Shown here piece by piece: positions 45,534-54,475 of a stretch of DNA of 64,000 bases. This stretch comes from Antrihabitans auranticaus. GTDB taxonomy: Bacteria > Actinomycetota > Actinomycetes > Mycobacteriales > Mycobacteriaceae. Within the stretch, counting starts at the first letter, position 1, and every line of letters starts with the position of its first letter. Made by a program: the position numbers and the translations under genes. The notes below the pieces were generated by a model, which was not told the origin of the DNA, did no database searches, and was given only the letters and a program-made list of their open reading frames with translations. The stretch is from the NCBI RefSeq assembly GCF_016481275.1, contig NZ_JAEMNW010000003.1, forward strand, positions 310,001 to 374,000, in the 5' to 3' direction.

Positions 45534-46868
45534 TCAACGCCGCACGAGGTGCAGCGGAACCTGCGACGGCGACAGCACGAAGTCCTTGTTCGACGGGCTG
45601 ACGGTGGCAGTGGTATCGAGTTCTGGCCGCCAGTAAGCGAAGAACGCGGCGGCCTGCAGCGTGATCGCCAATACCGAGTAGTGATTGCCCGGGCACCGAC
45701 GGGGACCGATCCCGAACGTCAGCGACGTGCGCTTCTCGACGCGCGCGATGTTCTCGGGCGACCACCGTTCGGGATCGTGGCGGTTCGCGTTCTCGTAGTA
45801 CGTGTCGTCGCGGTGAATCATGTACGGGCTGTAGGCGATGGTCGCGCCGTCCGGAAGCGTGAAGCCGCCGAGCGACACCGGACCGTTCGCGGTACGCGTG
45901 CTGACCCACGGCGCCCACATTCGCAGCGTCTCCAGCAGCACCGTCCGCAGGTATGGCAGCTCCGGAACATGTTCTGCGCGAACGGCATCGAAGCCGACGA
46001 CAGCATCGATCTCCTCGTACACCTGGGCCGCAACAGCCGGGTTCGCGAGCGTCTCGTAGATGATCCAGCCGAGCAACGAGGCCTGCGAACCAACTCCGCC
46101 CGCCATCACGAGGATCAGCTCGTCGATGATCTCCTCGTCCGACAGAGTGGCCCCGGTCTCCTTGTCGGTATGCCGGATCAGGGCAGACAGCACGTCGCCG
46201 CGGTCCTGATCGTCGAGCCGGTACTGCACGACGACCTCACGAATTGCCGCGCGAAGCCGTCGTGACCTGCGGGCGAACCGCGAGTTCGCGATCAGCCTGC
46301 TCTTGCGCACCGCCGCCGGCAGTGACCCACGGCGCACCACCTCGGTGAGCAACCACGGGATGTCGATGCGGATCTGCTCCTTGGCGTGCTCGGTGAAGTC
46401 GCCGCGAAAAAGCGTCGAGGAGACGGTCTCGAGCACAAGTCCGTGGATCGACTCCATCAGGTTGACGTCCTGCCCACCTGGCAGTTCAGCGGCCCACTTG
46501 TTCGCGATCTCGGCGGTAACGACCGCGTAATCGGCAAGCCTGGCCTGCTTGAATGCCGGCGCGATCATTCGCCGGCGCAGCTCGTGCTCCTTGCCGGTGA
46601 GAATGTTCACCGAGTTCAAGCAGATCTCTTTGATGGACTCGGCGAGCTCGTCGCGGCGCCAGAGGTCCTCGTTGAGGCTGACGTATCGAATCAGCTCAGC
46701 GGTCGTCACCAGGTAGGCAGGCTTGGGCCCCAGATAGATCCGTACGACCTCCCCGCACCCGGACAGTGAGCCGATGAACTCGAGCGGATTTCGGAGAATC
46801 GACAAGCTGTGACCGAGCAACGGCAATCGACCGGGAGCGGTCGGTAGTTCCGAAAGCCGTGCCGTCAT
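45534..46868 (-). CDS. Cytochrome P450
   Basis: 444 residues from ATG 46868. The heme motif is FGIGPRRCPGNHYSV, ExxR is ETLRMW, and the PERW motif is DPERWSPENIARV. The I-helix reads MAGGVGSQASLLGW, lacking the usual acid-alcohol pair ([A/G]GxD/ET) that activates oxygen. It may be an atypical monooxygenase or a P450 using peroxide or rearrangement chemistry. No ferredoxin or reductase gene is adjacent. Cytosolic. Confidence 0.9.
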   Translation of the reverse strand: MTARLSELPTAPGRLPLLGHSLSILRNPLEFIGSLSGCGEVVRIYLGPKPAYLVTTAELIRYVSLNEDLWRRDELAESIKEICLNSVNILTGKEHELRRRMIAPAFKQARLADYAVVTAEIANKWAAELPGGQDVNLMESIHGLVLETVSSTLFRGDFTEHAKEQIRIDIPWLLTEVVRRGSLPAAVRKSRLIANSRFARRSRRLRAAIREVVVQYRLDDQDRGDVLSALIRHTDKETGATLSDEEIIDELILVMAGGVGSQASLLGWIIYETLANPAVAAQVYEEIDAVVGFDAVRAEHVPELPYLRTVLLETLRMWAPWVSTRTANGPVSLGGFTLPDGATIAYSPYMIHRDDTYYENANRHDPERWSPENIARVEKRTSLTFGIGPRRCPGNHYSVLAITLQAAAFFAYWRPELDTTATVSPSNKDFVLSPSQVPLHLVRR

Positions 46869-47164
46869 GAGCCATCCTTTGCGCGTCGTAGATCGAGGCC
46901 TGAAGGAAAGGCCCCCAACGTTCATATCGGACGCGAGGCCCGAATCGATAACCGGACCGCTCTACGAGCGCGCCGAACGCGCATTCGCGCAGCTGGGACA
47001 GAGGACGGAATCGTGGCTGACGTGCCAGCCGTTCACTCGCGCAGCACCGATCGGGTCCCCGCCCACCGCCGCTGAGCTGAACCGTCGCTCACAGTGCCCG
47101 CACCGTAGTAGCGCCGCATCGTCGCGGCCGTCACGAGTCATCATTGCCGCCGTCATTGCGCTGG

Positions 47165-47338
47165 TCAGCCCGAAGGGTACTCGTCGTGCGAAATCGGCAC
47201 CGGAACAGCTTGTTCGAGCAGATCGGCGTCGTCGGCGTCCCATTTGTGATCGACCACAACGGTCGGCACATCGTCGTCGATCAGAATCGACTGTTCGGCG
47301 CGATCGGCGTCGTCGGCGTTCGGAAAGGTTTCGGTCAT
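47165..47338 (-). CDS. Small acidic protein (57 residues)
   Basis: From ATG 47338, with GAGGAG upstream. MTETFPNADDADRAEQSILIDDD, then VVVDHKWDADDADLLEQAVPVP: two copies of an acidic ADDADR/ADDADL motif. No cysteine, no membrane helix. No family recognised. It lies 89 bases downstream of hsp20 on the same strand and may be cotranscribed as a stress protein. Confidence 0.6.
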   Translation of the reverse strand: MTETFPNADDADRAEQSILIDDDVPTVVVDHKWDADDADLLEQAVPVPISHDEYPSG

Positions 47339-47388
47339 CAGGCGCACTCCTCGACTGTGGCGATCTGATCGGTGCATGTTCGTGAGTT

Positions 47389-47416
47389 CCGGTGGGCGCC
47401 GCCCGGCACCCACCGG
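47389..47416 (-). terminator. Possible terminator after hsp20
   Basis: CCGGTGGG (47389-47396) pairs with CCCACCGG (47409-47416), with further inner GC pairing possible. It lies 11 bases beyond the hsp20 stop and before the small acidic gene. No U-tract. Confidence 0.5.
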
Positions 47417-47427
47417 TTCGGGCTCCG

Positions 47428-47847
47428 TCAGACGTCGATCGATCGATGGCCGTTGCCACGCCCGATTTCGATCTTGCGTGGCTTCGCCTTCTCCGCGACC
47501 GGGATCGTCAACCGCAGCACGCCGTCGGTGTACTCGGCTTCGATCCGGTCGGTGTCGAGATTCTCGCCGAGGAACAGCTGTCGGCTGAACACTCCGGCGG
47601 GACGCTCCGACGCCAACATCTCCCGACTCGAATCTACTCCCGGACGCTGCGCGCGCACCGTGATGACGTTTCGCTCGATGTCGAGATCCAGCGAATCCGC
47701 ATCGATACCAGGCAGATCGAGCTCGACAACAAATCTGTCACCGTCACGCCAGGCATCCATCGGCATCACCGCCGGTCGCGCAGCAGTGCCGAACGCATGC
47801 TGCGTAAGGCGGTCCAGGTCGCGGAACGGATCAGTACGCATCAACAT
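47428..47847 (-). CDS. Hsp20/alpha-crystallin small heat-shock protein
   Basis: 139 residues from ATG 47847 (GGAGGTGG upstream). The alpha-crystallin domain runs from about residue 30 ([40 protein letters not shown]) to residue 120, with the C-terminal [13 protein letters not shown] motif and I-x-I-like KIEIG. ATP-independent holdase. No HAIR (HspR) operator was found upstream. The N-terminal arm is short (about 28 residues), as in mycobacterial Hsp20. Confidence 0.92.
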   Translation of the reverse strand: MLMRTDPFRDLDRLTQHAFGTAARPAVMPMDAWRDGDRFVVELDLPGIDADSLDLDIERNVITVRAQRPGVDSSREMLASERPAGVFSRQLFLGENLDTDRIEAEYTDGVLRLTIPVAEKAKPRKIEIGRGNGHRSIDV

Positions 47848-47989
47848 TGTGGCCACCTCCGAACACTCCAATCTTTCTATGTGAGGGCAGAAAACCTGTG
47901 TGGTCTGCCATAGATTTTTTGTACCACTAGCGGCAATGGCGCGCAAGACCCACGCAACGCACCGTCCGGTGCGGCGTTCGAACACATAG

Positions 47990-48023
47990 CGAAAGGCCCC
48001 GACCTGACGGTCGGGGCCTTTCG
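47990..48023. terminator. Strong 15-bp terminator hairpin
   Basis: CGAAAGGCCCCGACC (47990-48004) pairs perfectly with GGTCGGGGCCTTTCG (48009-48023), loop TGAC. It lies just downstream of tRNA-Arg on the minus strand and acts for the tRNA pair. Confidence 0.88.
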
Positions 48024-48028
48024 TGGTG

Positions 48029-48101
48029 TGCGCCCGAAGGGATTCGAACCCCTAACCTCCTGATCCGTAGTCAGGTGCTCTATCCGTTGAGCTACGGGCG
48101 C
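48029..48101 (-). tRNA. tRNA-Arg(ACG)
   Basis: 73 bases, no encoded CCA (the next bases read CACCA). Acceptor GCGCCCG pairs with CGGGCGC, anticodon loop CTACGGA carries ACG; A34 is the substrate of TadA (37712-38161) for inosine formation. Confidence 0.95.
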
Positions 48102-48120
48102 AAGTAAAACTATTCAAATT

Positions 48121-48212
48121 TGGCGGAGGCGAGAGGATTTGAACCTCCGGTCCCCCGTAAAGGGGACAACTCATTAGCAGTGAGTCCCATTCGGCCGCTC
48201 TGGCACGCCTCC
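48121..48212 (-). tRNA. tRNA-Ser(GCT)
   Basis: 92 bases including CCA. Acceptor GGAGGCG pairs with CGCCTCC, anticodon GCT (reads AGC/AGU), long variable arm with GTCCCC/GGGGAC. It is 19 bases upstream of tRNA-Arg(ACG) and cotranscribed with it. Confidence 0.95.
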
Positions 48213-48294
48213 CGAGCTTCCTTGAAGAGGAGCCGGTCCTTTCGAACCGCCGAGGGGAAAGGTTACACAGCCACTCCCCGCGACGCAAAACGCC

Positions 48295-49005
48295 CTATCG
48301 GAGGTTGCTGTCGAACCAGTCGAAGATCCTCGTCTGGGCATCGATCAGCACGTCTGCACCGTCGTCACCGGACGCCGATGCGGCGTCCGGACGATGCCCC
48401 AGACCCTCATAACTGACGACGTTGGTCGCGACCACCGCCTTGGCGACGGCGTCGCTGAGCTGCTCGACATGGTCGTGCGGCGTTTCGGGGTCGTCGACGC
48501 CGTACAACCCCAGCCACGGCGCCTGCAGGTTGGGCGCCGCATCGAGAAGTCGTGGCGCGTCGTCGGTGATCGGCGAGACGATGCCGCGCGCGGCCACGCT
48601 CACCGCAGCGCCGATCGGACGGTTGGTCGCGACGAGCATCGCAGCTGTGCCGGCATCGTCGAATCCGAGAACCCCCACGCAATCCGCCAGCACCCCGCGG
48701 CCGACCAGCCAGTCGAAGCAGGCATCGAAGTCGGCAAAGAGGTTGTCGCCGAACACCTCCGCGGTGGTTTCGGTCGTAGACCGATGGAACAGGTTGGGCG
48801 CAACGGCAATCCAACCCTCGTCGGACAGGGCACGCATCAAACCGACGAGCGCGCCGGTGAATTCACGCGCCTCGTGCAGAACCACGATCCCGCCGCGCGC
48901 GTGGCCGTCGGGCTCGATCGCCCGGACTGGAACATCCCCATCCGATGTGGTGGAACCGCCGTCCGCATCCCGCAGACGTGCAAAGTCCTCGAAGAATCCC
49001 GACAT
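48295..49005 (-). CDS. Dienelactone hydrolase-like protein lacking the catalytic cysteine
   Basis: 236 residues from ATG 49005. The fold follows dienelactone hydrolase: GIVVLHEAREFTG, WIAVAPNLFHRST, ADFDACFDWL, PWLGLYGVDDPETP and the C-terminal YEGLGHRPDA with His. At the nucleophile elbow the sequence is VLGFDDAGTA where the family has GFCxGG, so Cys is replaced by Asp. Either it hydrolyses by another mechanism or it is inactive. No RBS is obvious before the start. Divergent from hisC. Confidence 0.72.
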   Translation of the reverse strand: MSGFFEDFARLRDADGGSTTSDGDVPVRAIEPDGHARGGIVVLHEAREFTGALVGLMRALSDEGWIAVAPNLFHRSTTETTAEVFGDNLFADFDACFDWLVGRGVLADCVGVLGFDDAGTAAMLVATNRPIGAAVSVAARGIVSPITDDAPRLLDAAPNLQAPWLGLYGVDDPETPHDHVEQLSDAVAKAVVATNVVSYEGLGHRPDAASASGDDGADVLIDAQTRIFDWFDSNLR

Positions 49006-49069
49006 AGAAACAAGCGTAGGGGCCAAGCCCGCCGCGTGCTCGACATTGTTTCCGCCGCATACTTGAACG

Positions 49070-50170
49070 GTGACCGCACGCACCCGTCCTGACCTCGAAT
49101 CGATCCCGACCTATGTCCCCGGTCGGAACTTTCCGGGTGCGATCAAGCTCGCGAGCAACGAAACCACTCTCGGACCGTTGCCGTCCGTCGCGAAGGCCGT
49201 CGCCGAGGCCGTCGAACTGGCCCACCGCTACCCCGACAACCGCTCGACGGAACTTGTTGCTGCGCTTGCGGCCTCGGTCGGCGTAGCGGCCGACCACGTT
49301 GCCGTCGGCTGCGGCAGCGTCGCACTGTGCCAGGAGCTGGCGCAGATCACGTGCAACGCGGGTGACGAGGTCCTGTACGCGTGGCGTTCGTTCGAGATGT
49401 ATCCGATCGTCACGCAGGTCTCCGGCGCGGTTGCCGTTACTGCTCCGCTCACGAGCGGGCACGTCCACGACCTCGACGCGCTGGCCGCGGCCGTCACGGA
49501 CCGGACGCGGCTCATCTTCGTCTGCAACCCGAACAACCCGACAGGCACGGCAGTGGGTCGCCGCGCGCTCGAAAAGTTCCTGGACGCGGTGCCCGCACAC
49601 ATCCTCGTCGTGCTGGACGAGGCCTACTTCGAGTACATGCGATTCCCCGCCGACGACTTTCCGGACGGCGTCGCCATCGGGCGCACCCGGCCCAACGTGG
49701 TCGTGCTGCGGACGTTCTCGAAAGCGTACGGACTGGCGGGCCTGCGCGTGGGATACGCGGTCGGGGATCCATCCGTCATCAGCGTGCTGGGGAAGGTTCA
49801 CGTGCCCTTCAGTGTCAACGTCGCTGCGCAAGCTGCCGCAATCGCATCGCTCGACGCGCAGGCCGAACTGCTGGACCGAACAGACGCGATCATCGGCGAG
49901 CGTGCCCGCGTGCGGGACGGTCTGTTGGCAGCGGGGTACGCGGTTCCGGAGTCTCAGGCAAACTTCGTCTGGCTCCCGTTGGGCACCCAAGCGGCTCGGT
50001 TCAGCACCGAGTCCGCCGAGGCGGGCGTCCTGGTCCGCCCGTACGGCGTCGACGGCGTGCGCGTGACCGTCGCGGACCCGCACGAAAACGACGCGTTCCT
50101 CGAGTTCGCGACCACCGGGCCCGGCAGTGCCGGTTTCGCCGCGGCAACTCGGTCGGAAACCCAAACGTAA
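49070..50170 (+). CDS. hisC: Histidinol-phosphate / aromatic amino acid aminotransferase
   Basis: 366 residues. PLP Lys in LRTFSKAYGLAGLRVGY, with SNETTLGP, HRYPDN and CNPNNPTG typical of HisC fold type I aminotransferases. This is the HisC2/Pat paralogue (Rv3772 in M. tuberculosis), which can transaminate aromatic keto acids such as 4-hydroxyphenylpyruvate, the TyrA product, as well as histidinol phosphate. GTG 49070. It is separate from any his operon. Confidence 0.9.
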   Translation: MTARTRPDLESIPTYVPGRNFPGAIKLASNETTLGPLPSVAKAVAEAVELAHRYPDNRSTELVAALAASVGVAADHVAVGCGSVALCQELAQITCNAGDEVLYAWRSFEMYPIVTQVSGAVAVTAPLTSGHVHDLDALAAAVTDRTRLIFVCNPNNPTGTAVGRRALEKFLDAVPAHILVVLDEAYFEYMRFPADDFPDGVAIGRTRPNVVVLRTFSKAYGLAGLRVGYAVGDPSVISVLGKVHVPFSVNVAAQAAAIASLDAQAELLDRTDAIIGERARVRDGLLAAGYAVPESQANFVWLPLGTQAARFSTESAEAGVLVRPYGVDGVRVTVADPHENDAFLEFATTGPGSAGFAAATRSETQT

Positions 50171-50235
50171 CTGCCGCGCCGTTCACTGACGGCTCGTTCG
50201 TTGGCAGACTTCGATCGGTTGGAAAGGTGGTGGCT

Positions 50236-51933
50236 GTGCTCGCACGGAGGCCGACCGGACGTCGTCAGCCGGTCCGGGCGCTGACGCTCGCCTGCGTCCT
50301 CCTGGCCTGCGGAACGGTCGGCCTGCCGATGGCGGCCGCAGACAACGACGACACGATCGACGTACGGCTGCTCGCGCTCAACGACTTTCGCGGCAACCTC
50401 ACCCCACCGGAGGGTCGGGCCGGCGTCGTCGAACAGGTCGACGGCAACTCGGTGCCCGCGGGCGGTGCAGCCTTTCTCGCCGCATACGTCAAGCAAATGC
50501 GCGGGCAGGCGCAGCACTCGCTGCTGTACTCGGTCGGCGACAACTGGGGACCGTCGTCGCTGGAATCGACTCTCTTCCACGGCGAACCCGTCGTCGACCT
50601 GCTCAACCACATGGGTGTCGCCGCGTCCGGTATCGGCAACCTCGAGCTTGCCGGCGGCCTCGCCGAGCTGCAACGACTGGAACGAGGCGGCTGCCATCCG
50701 GTCGACGGCTGCACGTTCGACACCACGTACGGCGGCGCCGAATTTCCTCTGCTGGCGTCGAACCTCATGGTCGACGGCGTCCCGGCGACCGTCCCGTTCG
50801 ATGTCGATTTCGTCGACGGCATCCCGATCGGCGTCATCGGCGTACTGCCCAGCGACGCCGGGCGAACCATCGCCGCGGATCGCAGCGCCGGCCTGTCCTT
50901 CGGCGACGAACTCGAAGCTATCGACAGAACTGCCGACCTCCTCGACTTCTTCGGCGTCAAAGCCATCGCCGTACTCCTGCACAAGGGCGACGACTCGGGA
51001 CCCGGCGGACCGGACGCATGCAATCTGACGACCGGCTCTGCGCGGCGGATCGCCGAGCGTGCCGACGCGAAGATCGACGTCGTCTTCACCGCCGCAGGCA
51101 ACCGCCAGTACGACTGCACCGTCACCGACCCGATGGGTAAACCGCGCGTCTTCATGCAGGGCGCGTCGGACGGTCGTGCGGTGGCAGTTGCGGACGTCGT
51201 CATCGATCGCAACACGCGGGACGTCGTTCGCGACCAGACGAGCACGTTCAATCAAGTCGTCACCCGTGACATCGCGCCGGACCGTGAGGTCGAGCAACTT
51301 GTCGACCGCGCTCGTTCGGCGGCGTCCGCGATCGGCGAACCCGTCGTCGGAACGGCCGTTTCAGACATCGTTCGCGACAAGGCGCCAAGTGGTGAATCTC
51401 CGCTGGGCAACCTGGTCGCCGACGCCCAGCTGGCCTTCGCACGATCCGCCGGAGCGCAGGTCGCTTTCACCAATCCGGGCGGCCTACGCGGTGATCTGGG
51501 GTCCGCCGACGGGTTCCTGACCTACGCCGATGCCTTCGCCACCCAGCCGTTCGGAAACCAGGTCCGCGTCGTGTCGCTGACCGGTCAGCAGGTACGCGAG
51601 GTCCTCGAGCAGCAGTTCCAGCCGGGCGACGGCACTGTTCGGCGCGAGATCCTCGCGCCGTCCGGCAACCTCCGTTACGCAATGCGAGGCAGCGCTCCGC
51701 CCGGGGAGCGCATCGTGGACCTGACGATCGACGGCGTACCCGTCGACGACGCCGCGGCGTATCGCGTTGCGGTCAATTCGTCTCTGGCGGACGGCGGCGA
51801 CGGCTTCGCGGCCTTCCGGAACGGTCAGGACCCGGTGGATGCGGGCACGGACATCGACGCCCTGGTCGCCTACTTGGCAGCGAACGGTCCGGTCGGCCCG
51901 CCTGCTACCGACCGGATCCGCGTGCTCGATTAG
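50236..51933 (+). CDS. Secreted 5'-nucleotidase/metallophosphatase-like protein with degenerate metal site
   Basis: 565 residues from GTG 50236, chosen because GGAAAGG is eight bases upstream. Signal peptide ALTLACVLLACGTVGLPMAAAD. An N-terminal calcineurin-like domain (about 40-320) and C-terminal 5'-nucleotidase domain (ESPLGNLVADAQLAFARSAGAQVAFTNPGGLRGDL). The metal ligands are altered: LALNDFRGNL (usual NDFHGN), GIGNLELAGG (usual GNHEF) and FTAAGNRQ (usual GHxH), while GDN and HKGDD remain. It may not bind two metals, so it could be a pseudoenzyme or have a different chemistry in the periplasm. Confidence 0.82.
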   Translation: MLARRPTGRRQPVRALTLACVLLACGTVGLPMAAADNDDTIDVRLLALNDFRGNLTPPEGRAGVVEQVDGNSVPAGGAAFLAAYVKQMRGQAQHSLLYSVGDNWGPSSLESTLFHGEPVVDLLNHMGVAASGIGNLELAGGLAELQRLERGGCHPVDGCTFDTTYGGAEFPLLASNLMVDGVPATVPFDVDFVDGIPIGVIGVLPSDAGRTIAADRSAGLSFGDELEAIDRTADLLDFFGVKAIAVLLHKGDDSGPGGPDACNLTTGSARRIAERADAKIDVVFTAAGNRQYDCTVTDPMGKPRVFMQGASDGRAVAVADVVIDRNTRDVVRDQTSTFNQVVTRDIAPDREVEQLVDRARSAASAIGEPVVGTAVSDIVRDKAPSGESPLGNLVADAQLAFARSAGAQVAFTNPGGLRGDLGSADGFLTYADAFATQPFGNQVRVVSLTGQQVREVLEQQFQPGDGTVRREILAPSGNLRYAMRGSAPPGERIVDLTIDGVPVDDAAAYRVAVNSSLADGGDGFAAFRNGQDPVDAGTDIDALVAYLAANGPVGPPATDRIRVLD

Positions 51934-52913
51934 GCAGTGCCGAGGGCGGCCGCCAACGTCGGCCACGAATCGTGCAGGTCGCCCTGCCAGTAGGGCCACG
52001 AGTGCGTGCCGTAGAACCGATAGACGAACTGGGCTGGAATGCTCAAAGAATCGAGCCTGGTCTGAAAGTCGCTCGTGCACATGTTCGCACCGATTTCCAA
52101 AGGTGCACCGGTGGACAACAACGTGCCGAAATCGTTTCCGAGCACGAAATCGGGCGGTCCGAGGACCCCGTTGCCGACCGAGATGTACATCGCCTTCCCG
52201 CGCAGGTTCTCGGCGAGAGTTCCCGGGTCGTGCTCGCGCCAATCGGGATCGCTGTCCGGTCCCCACATGTTCGTCGCGTCGCCGCCGCGCGAGGCGACGG
52301 TGACGCGGACCAACTGCTTGGCTTCCTCGCGACCGGTGTCCGGGCACGCGCTGAACGCCGATATCGCGCGATACAACTCCGGATTGCGCGCGGCGAGAAT
52401 CAGCGCGGCCTGACCGCCCATCGAGAGGCCGCCGATCGCGTTGACGCCGTTGCCGTCGAACTGACCGTCGATGATCGGCGGAAGTTCGCGCGTCAGGAAC
52501 GTCTCCCACATATTGATGCCGAGCACCGGATCGGGCTTCTGCCAGTCGGTGTAGTAGCTCGCCTTGCCGCCGACCGGCATCACGACGTTCACGTTCTTGT
52601 TCGCGAAGAACTGCGCCGCATCGGTCTTCTGCAGCCAGTCGCTGTTGTCGTTCTCGCTGTCGACTCCATCGAGCAGGTAATACGACGGGCGCGGGCCACC
52701 GCCCGCCGGGTGCAGGATCTGGATCTGGACCACCCGCTGCATCGCAGGCGACTCCACGAAAATATTGGTCTGACTTGCACTGATCACGTTTGTCGAGACC
52801 ACGCGCGCAGCAGCCTCCCGTGGCACCGGTGGTGGATCGGCGACGGCCGTTTCACCGCAGGCCAGTGCCACCGCCAGCGCCAGGCTTGCGGCAACTGTTA
52901 CGTGCCAGCGCAT
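51930..52913 (-). CDS. Secreted Ag85-type esterase/mycolyltransferase, second copy
   Basis: 327 residues from ATG 52913 with GAGGAGT upstream. Signal peptide AASLALAVALACGETAVADP. Nucleophile Ser in GGLSMGGQAAL, NMWGPDSDPDW, and His in FYGTHSWPYW. Same class as the gene at 27715, likely acting on mycolates outside the membrane. Stop overlaps the 5'-nucleotidase-like stop by four bases. Confidence 0.9.
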   Translation of the reverse strand: MRWHVTVAASLALAVALACGETAVADPPPVPREAAARVVSTNVISASQTNIFVESPAMQRVVQIQILHPAGGGPRPSYYLLDGVDSENDNSDWLQKTDAAQFFANKNVNVVMPVGGKASYYTDWQKPDPVLGINMWETFLTRELPPIIDGQFDGNGVNAIGGLSMGGQAALILAARNPELYRAISAFSACPDTGREEAKQLVRVTVASRGGDATNMWGPDSDPDWREHDPGTLAENLRGKAMYISVGNGVLGPPDFVLGNDFGTLLSTGAPLEIGANMCTSDFQTRLDSLSIPAQFVYRFYGTHSWPYWQGDLHDSWPTLAAALGTA

Positions 52914-53093
52914 ACACTCAACTCCTCTGCGACAAAGCTGTCGCGTATCCCAACGTTGCGCAAGTGGTATGCCCAATGATGGTCCGCCGCAATCGGGAAC
53001 CTGGGGAACGCGCCGGACCTCACACTTTCGGAGTGGACAACACTTCCGCAGGCACAATAGACGGGTGCACCCGACAACAGGAGGACTTCGACA

Positions 53094-53492
53094 GTGGAAC
53101 TAGCCATACTGGTTCTGTTGCTCATCCTTGCGTTGGCGATCCTCGGCGCACTCGGCGTCCTGATCGTTTCGGTGCGGCAATCGGCGCAGCGCGCGACGCC
53201 CAGACCTTCGCCTGCCATTGTGCAGAGCGCGCGAAATATCGGCCGCGGTCGCATCATCACGATCGAAATTCTGAACCCCCTCGAGGTCGCTTCGGGCCAG
53301 AGCTGGTTCGCTGGAATCGCGAGCAGCCTTGCGCCGTCCCTGGTCACGAAGACGGTCTACGACACCGCCGCAAAGATGATGCGCCAGGAGCTCGCGGCAG
53401 CGGGAGTCGAGGCCGTCGTCGACGTCGCAATGACGACAGCAACACCGCAGACCGCCGTTGCGCCTCCCATGGGCATGGCATCGGGCGAGTAA
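53094..53492 (+). CDS. Membrane-anchored small YbjQ-like or hypothetical protein
   Basis: 132 residues from GTG 53094 (CAGGAGG upstream). One N-terminal helix (ELAILVLLLILALAILGALGVLIV), then a soluble domain with RIITIEILNPLEVA, SWFAGIASSLAPSLVTKTVYDTAAKMMRQELAAAGVEAVVDVAMT. The late AAGVEAVVDVAMT pattern looks like a stress-response or YbjQ-type strand, but no family is assigned. C-terminus PPMGMASGE. Confidence 0.65.
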   Translation: MELAILVLLLILALAILGALGVLIVSVRQSAQRATPRPSPAIVQSARNIGRGRIITIEILNPLEVASGQSWFAGIASSLAPSLVTKTVYDTAAKMMRQELAAAGVEAVVDVAMTTATPQTAVAPPMGMASGE

Positions 53493-53519
53493 CTCGCACC
53501 CTGGGTCAGCCACCCTGGG

Positions 53520-54263
53520 TCAGCGCAGCGCCCTGTGGAACAGATCGAGGGCAAGGCCTAGGCACTGGTCGGCGAGTTCGGCGTCGTAACGGGCACCCTC
53601 GTCACGCAGGAACGCGTGCTGGCCGTTGACCTCCAGCCAGGTGAAGTTCGTGTCCGCCGCTACCAGCGCCGCGCGAATTTCGTCGCGGCCTTCCTGCGGC
53701 ACGTGCGGGTCCTGCCGCCCCCAGATCGCGAGCAGCTCGCCGCGAATGTCGCCGAAGCGAGTGATGGTGTCGTCGTTCTTGCCTTCGCCGAGCGTGCGCG
53801 AATGAATATCGGTCGCGTAGAAGCTCGCGGTGGCCTGCACGTCCGGTTGAAACGCTGTCCGCCACGCGAGGTGCCCGCCGATACAGATACCCATCGATCC
53901 CAGGGCACCGTTGCACGCCGAATGCCCAGCGAGGAGGTCGAGGGCGGCGCGCACATCGGCGTCGTAGGACGCCAGCGTTTTCGTGAACTTGTGTGCGTTC
54001 CCCCTGTCGGCACCCGCTTGGTCGTACTCGAGGACCACGCCGGGTTCACCTTCCAACTCGTGGAAGATCTCCGGAACGGCGACCACGTAGCCGTGGCCCG
54101 CGAGGTACGCGGCGACGCGCCGGATCGGGCCTGTGACCTGGAAGATCTCGGAATAGAACACGACGCCCGGGTACCGTTTTTCGCCCGCGGGCCGGAGGAT
54201 GTAGGTCCGCATCGGGCCGGTTGGCGTATCGACGTCGACGTGCTCTTCCGGCGCCAGAATCAT
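53520..54263 (-). CDS. Dienelactone hydrolase family protein
   Basis: 247 residues from ATG 54263. Cys nucleophile in GSMGICIGGHLA, YPGVVFYSEIFQ, AIWGRQDPHVP and His in VNGQHAFL complete a dienelactone hydrolase triad (Cys-Asp-His). It hydrolyses lactones or esters in the cytosol. Unlike the protein at 48295 it keeps the Cys. Divergent from the NHL protein with about 210 bases between. Confidence 0.88.
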   Translation of the reverse strand: MILAPEEHVDVDTPTGPMRTYILRPAGEKRYPGVVFYSEIFQVTGPIRRVAAYLAGHGYVVAVPEIFHELEGEPGVVLEYDQAGADRGNAHKFTKTLASYDADVRAALDLLAGHSACNGALGSMGICIGGHLAWRTAFQPDVQATASFYATDIHSRTLGEGKNDDTITRFGDIRGELLAIWGRQDPHVPQEGRDEIRAALVAADTNFTWLEVNGQHAFLRDEGARYDAELADQCLGLALDLFHRALR

Positions 54264-54475
54264 GGCGCGACCGTACCAGTCGAGCGCGAAGGATCGCCGA
54301 GACTCGGAAATAACGACAGCTAATCCATCGAGTAACAATTGCAACATTGGCAACTTTCGCCACAGCGATGATGACATGCTGCAAATCGGTCGGGCACGGT
54401 CCGCGCGGTTGCACCGCGAGAACTCCTGTTGTGCGCACCGATTTTCGTGATCATGGCTCGAAAGGAGCTCCGACA

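Noticed and set aside
49381-50235. Long frame upstream of the 5'-nucleotidase-like gene
   Set aside because: It is the shadow of hisC in another frame; the true start is set by GGAAAGG before GTG 50236 and the signal peptide.
54330-54360. TTGC-N7-GCAA imperfect palindrome in the divergent region before the NHL gene
   Set aside because: Only four-base arms; expected by chance and no regulator nearby.
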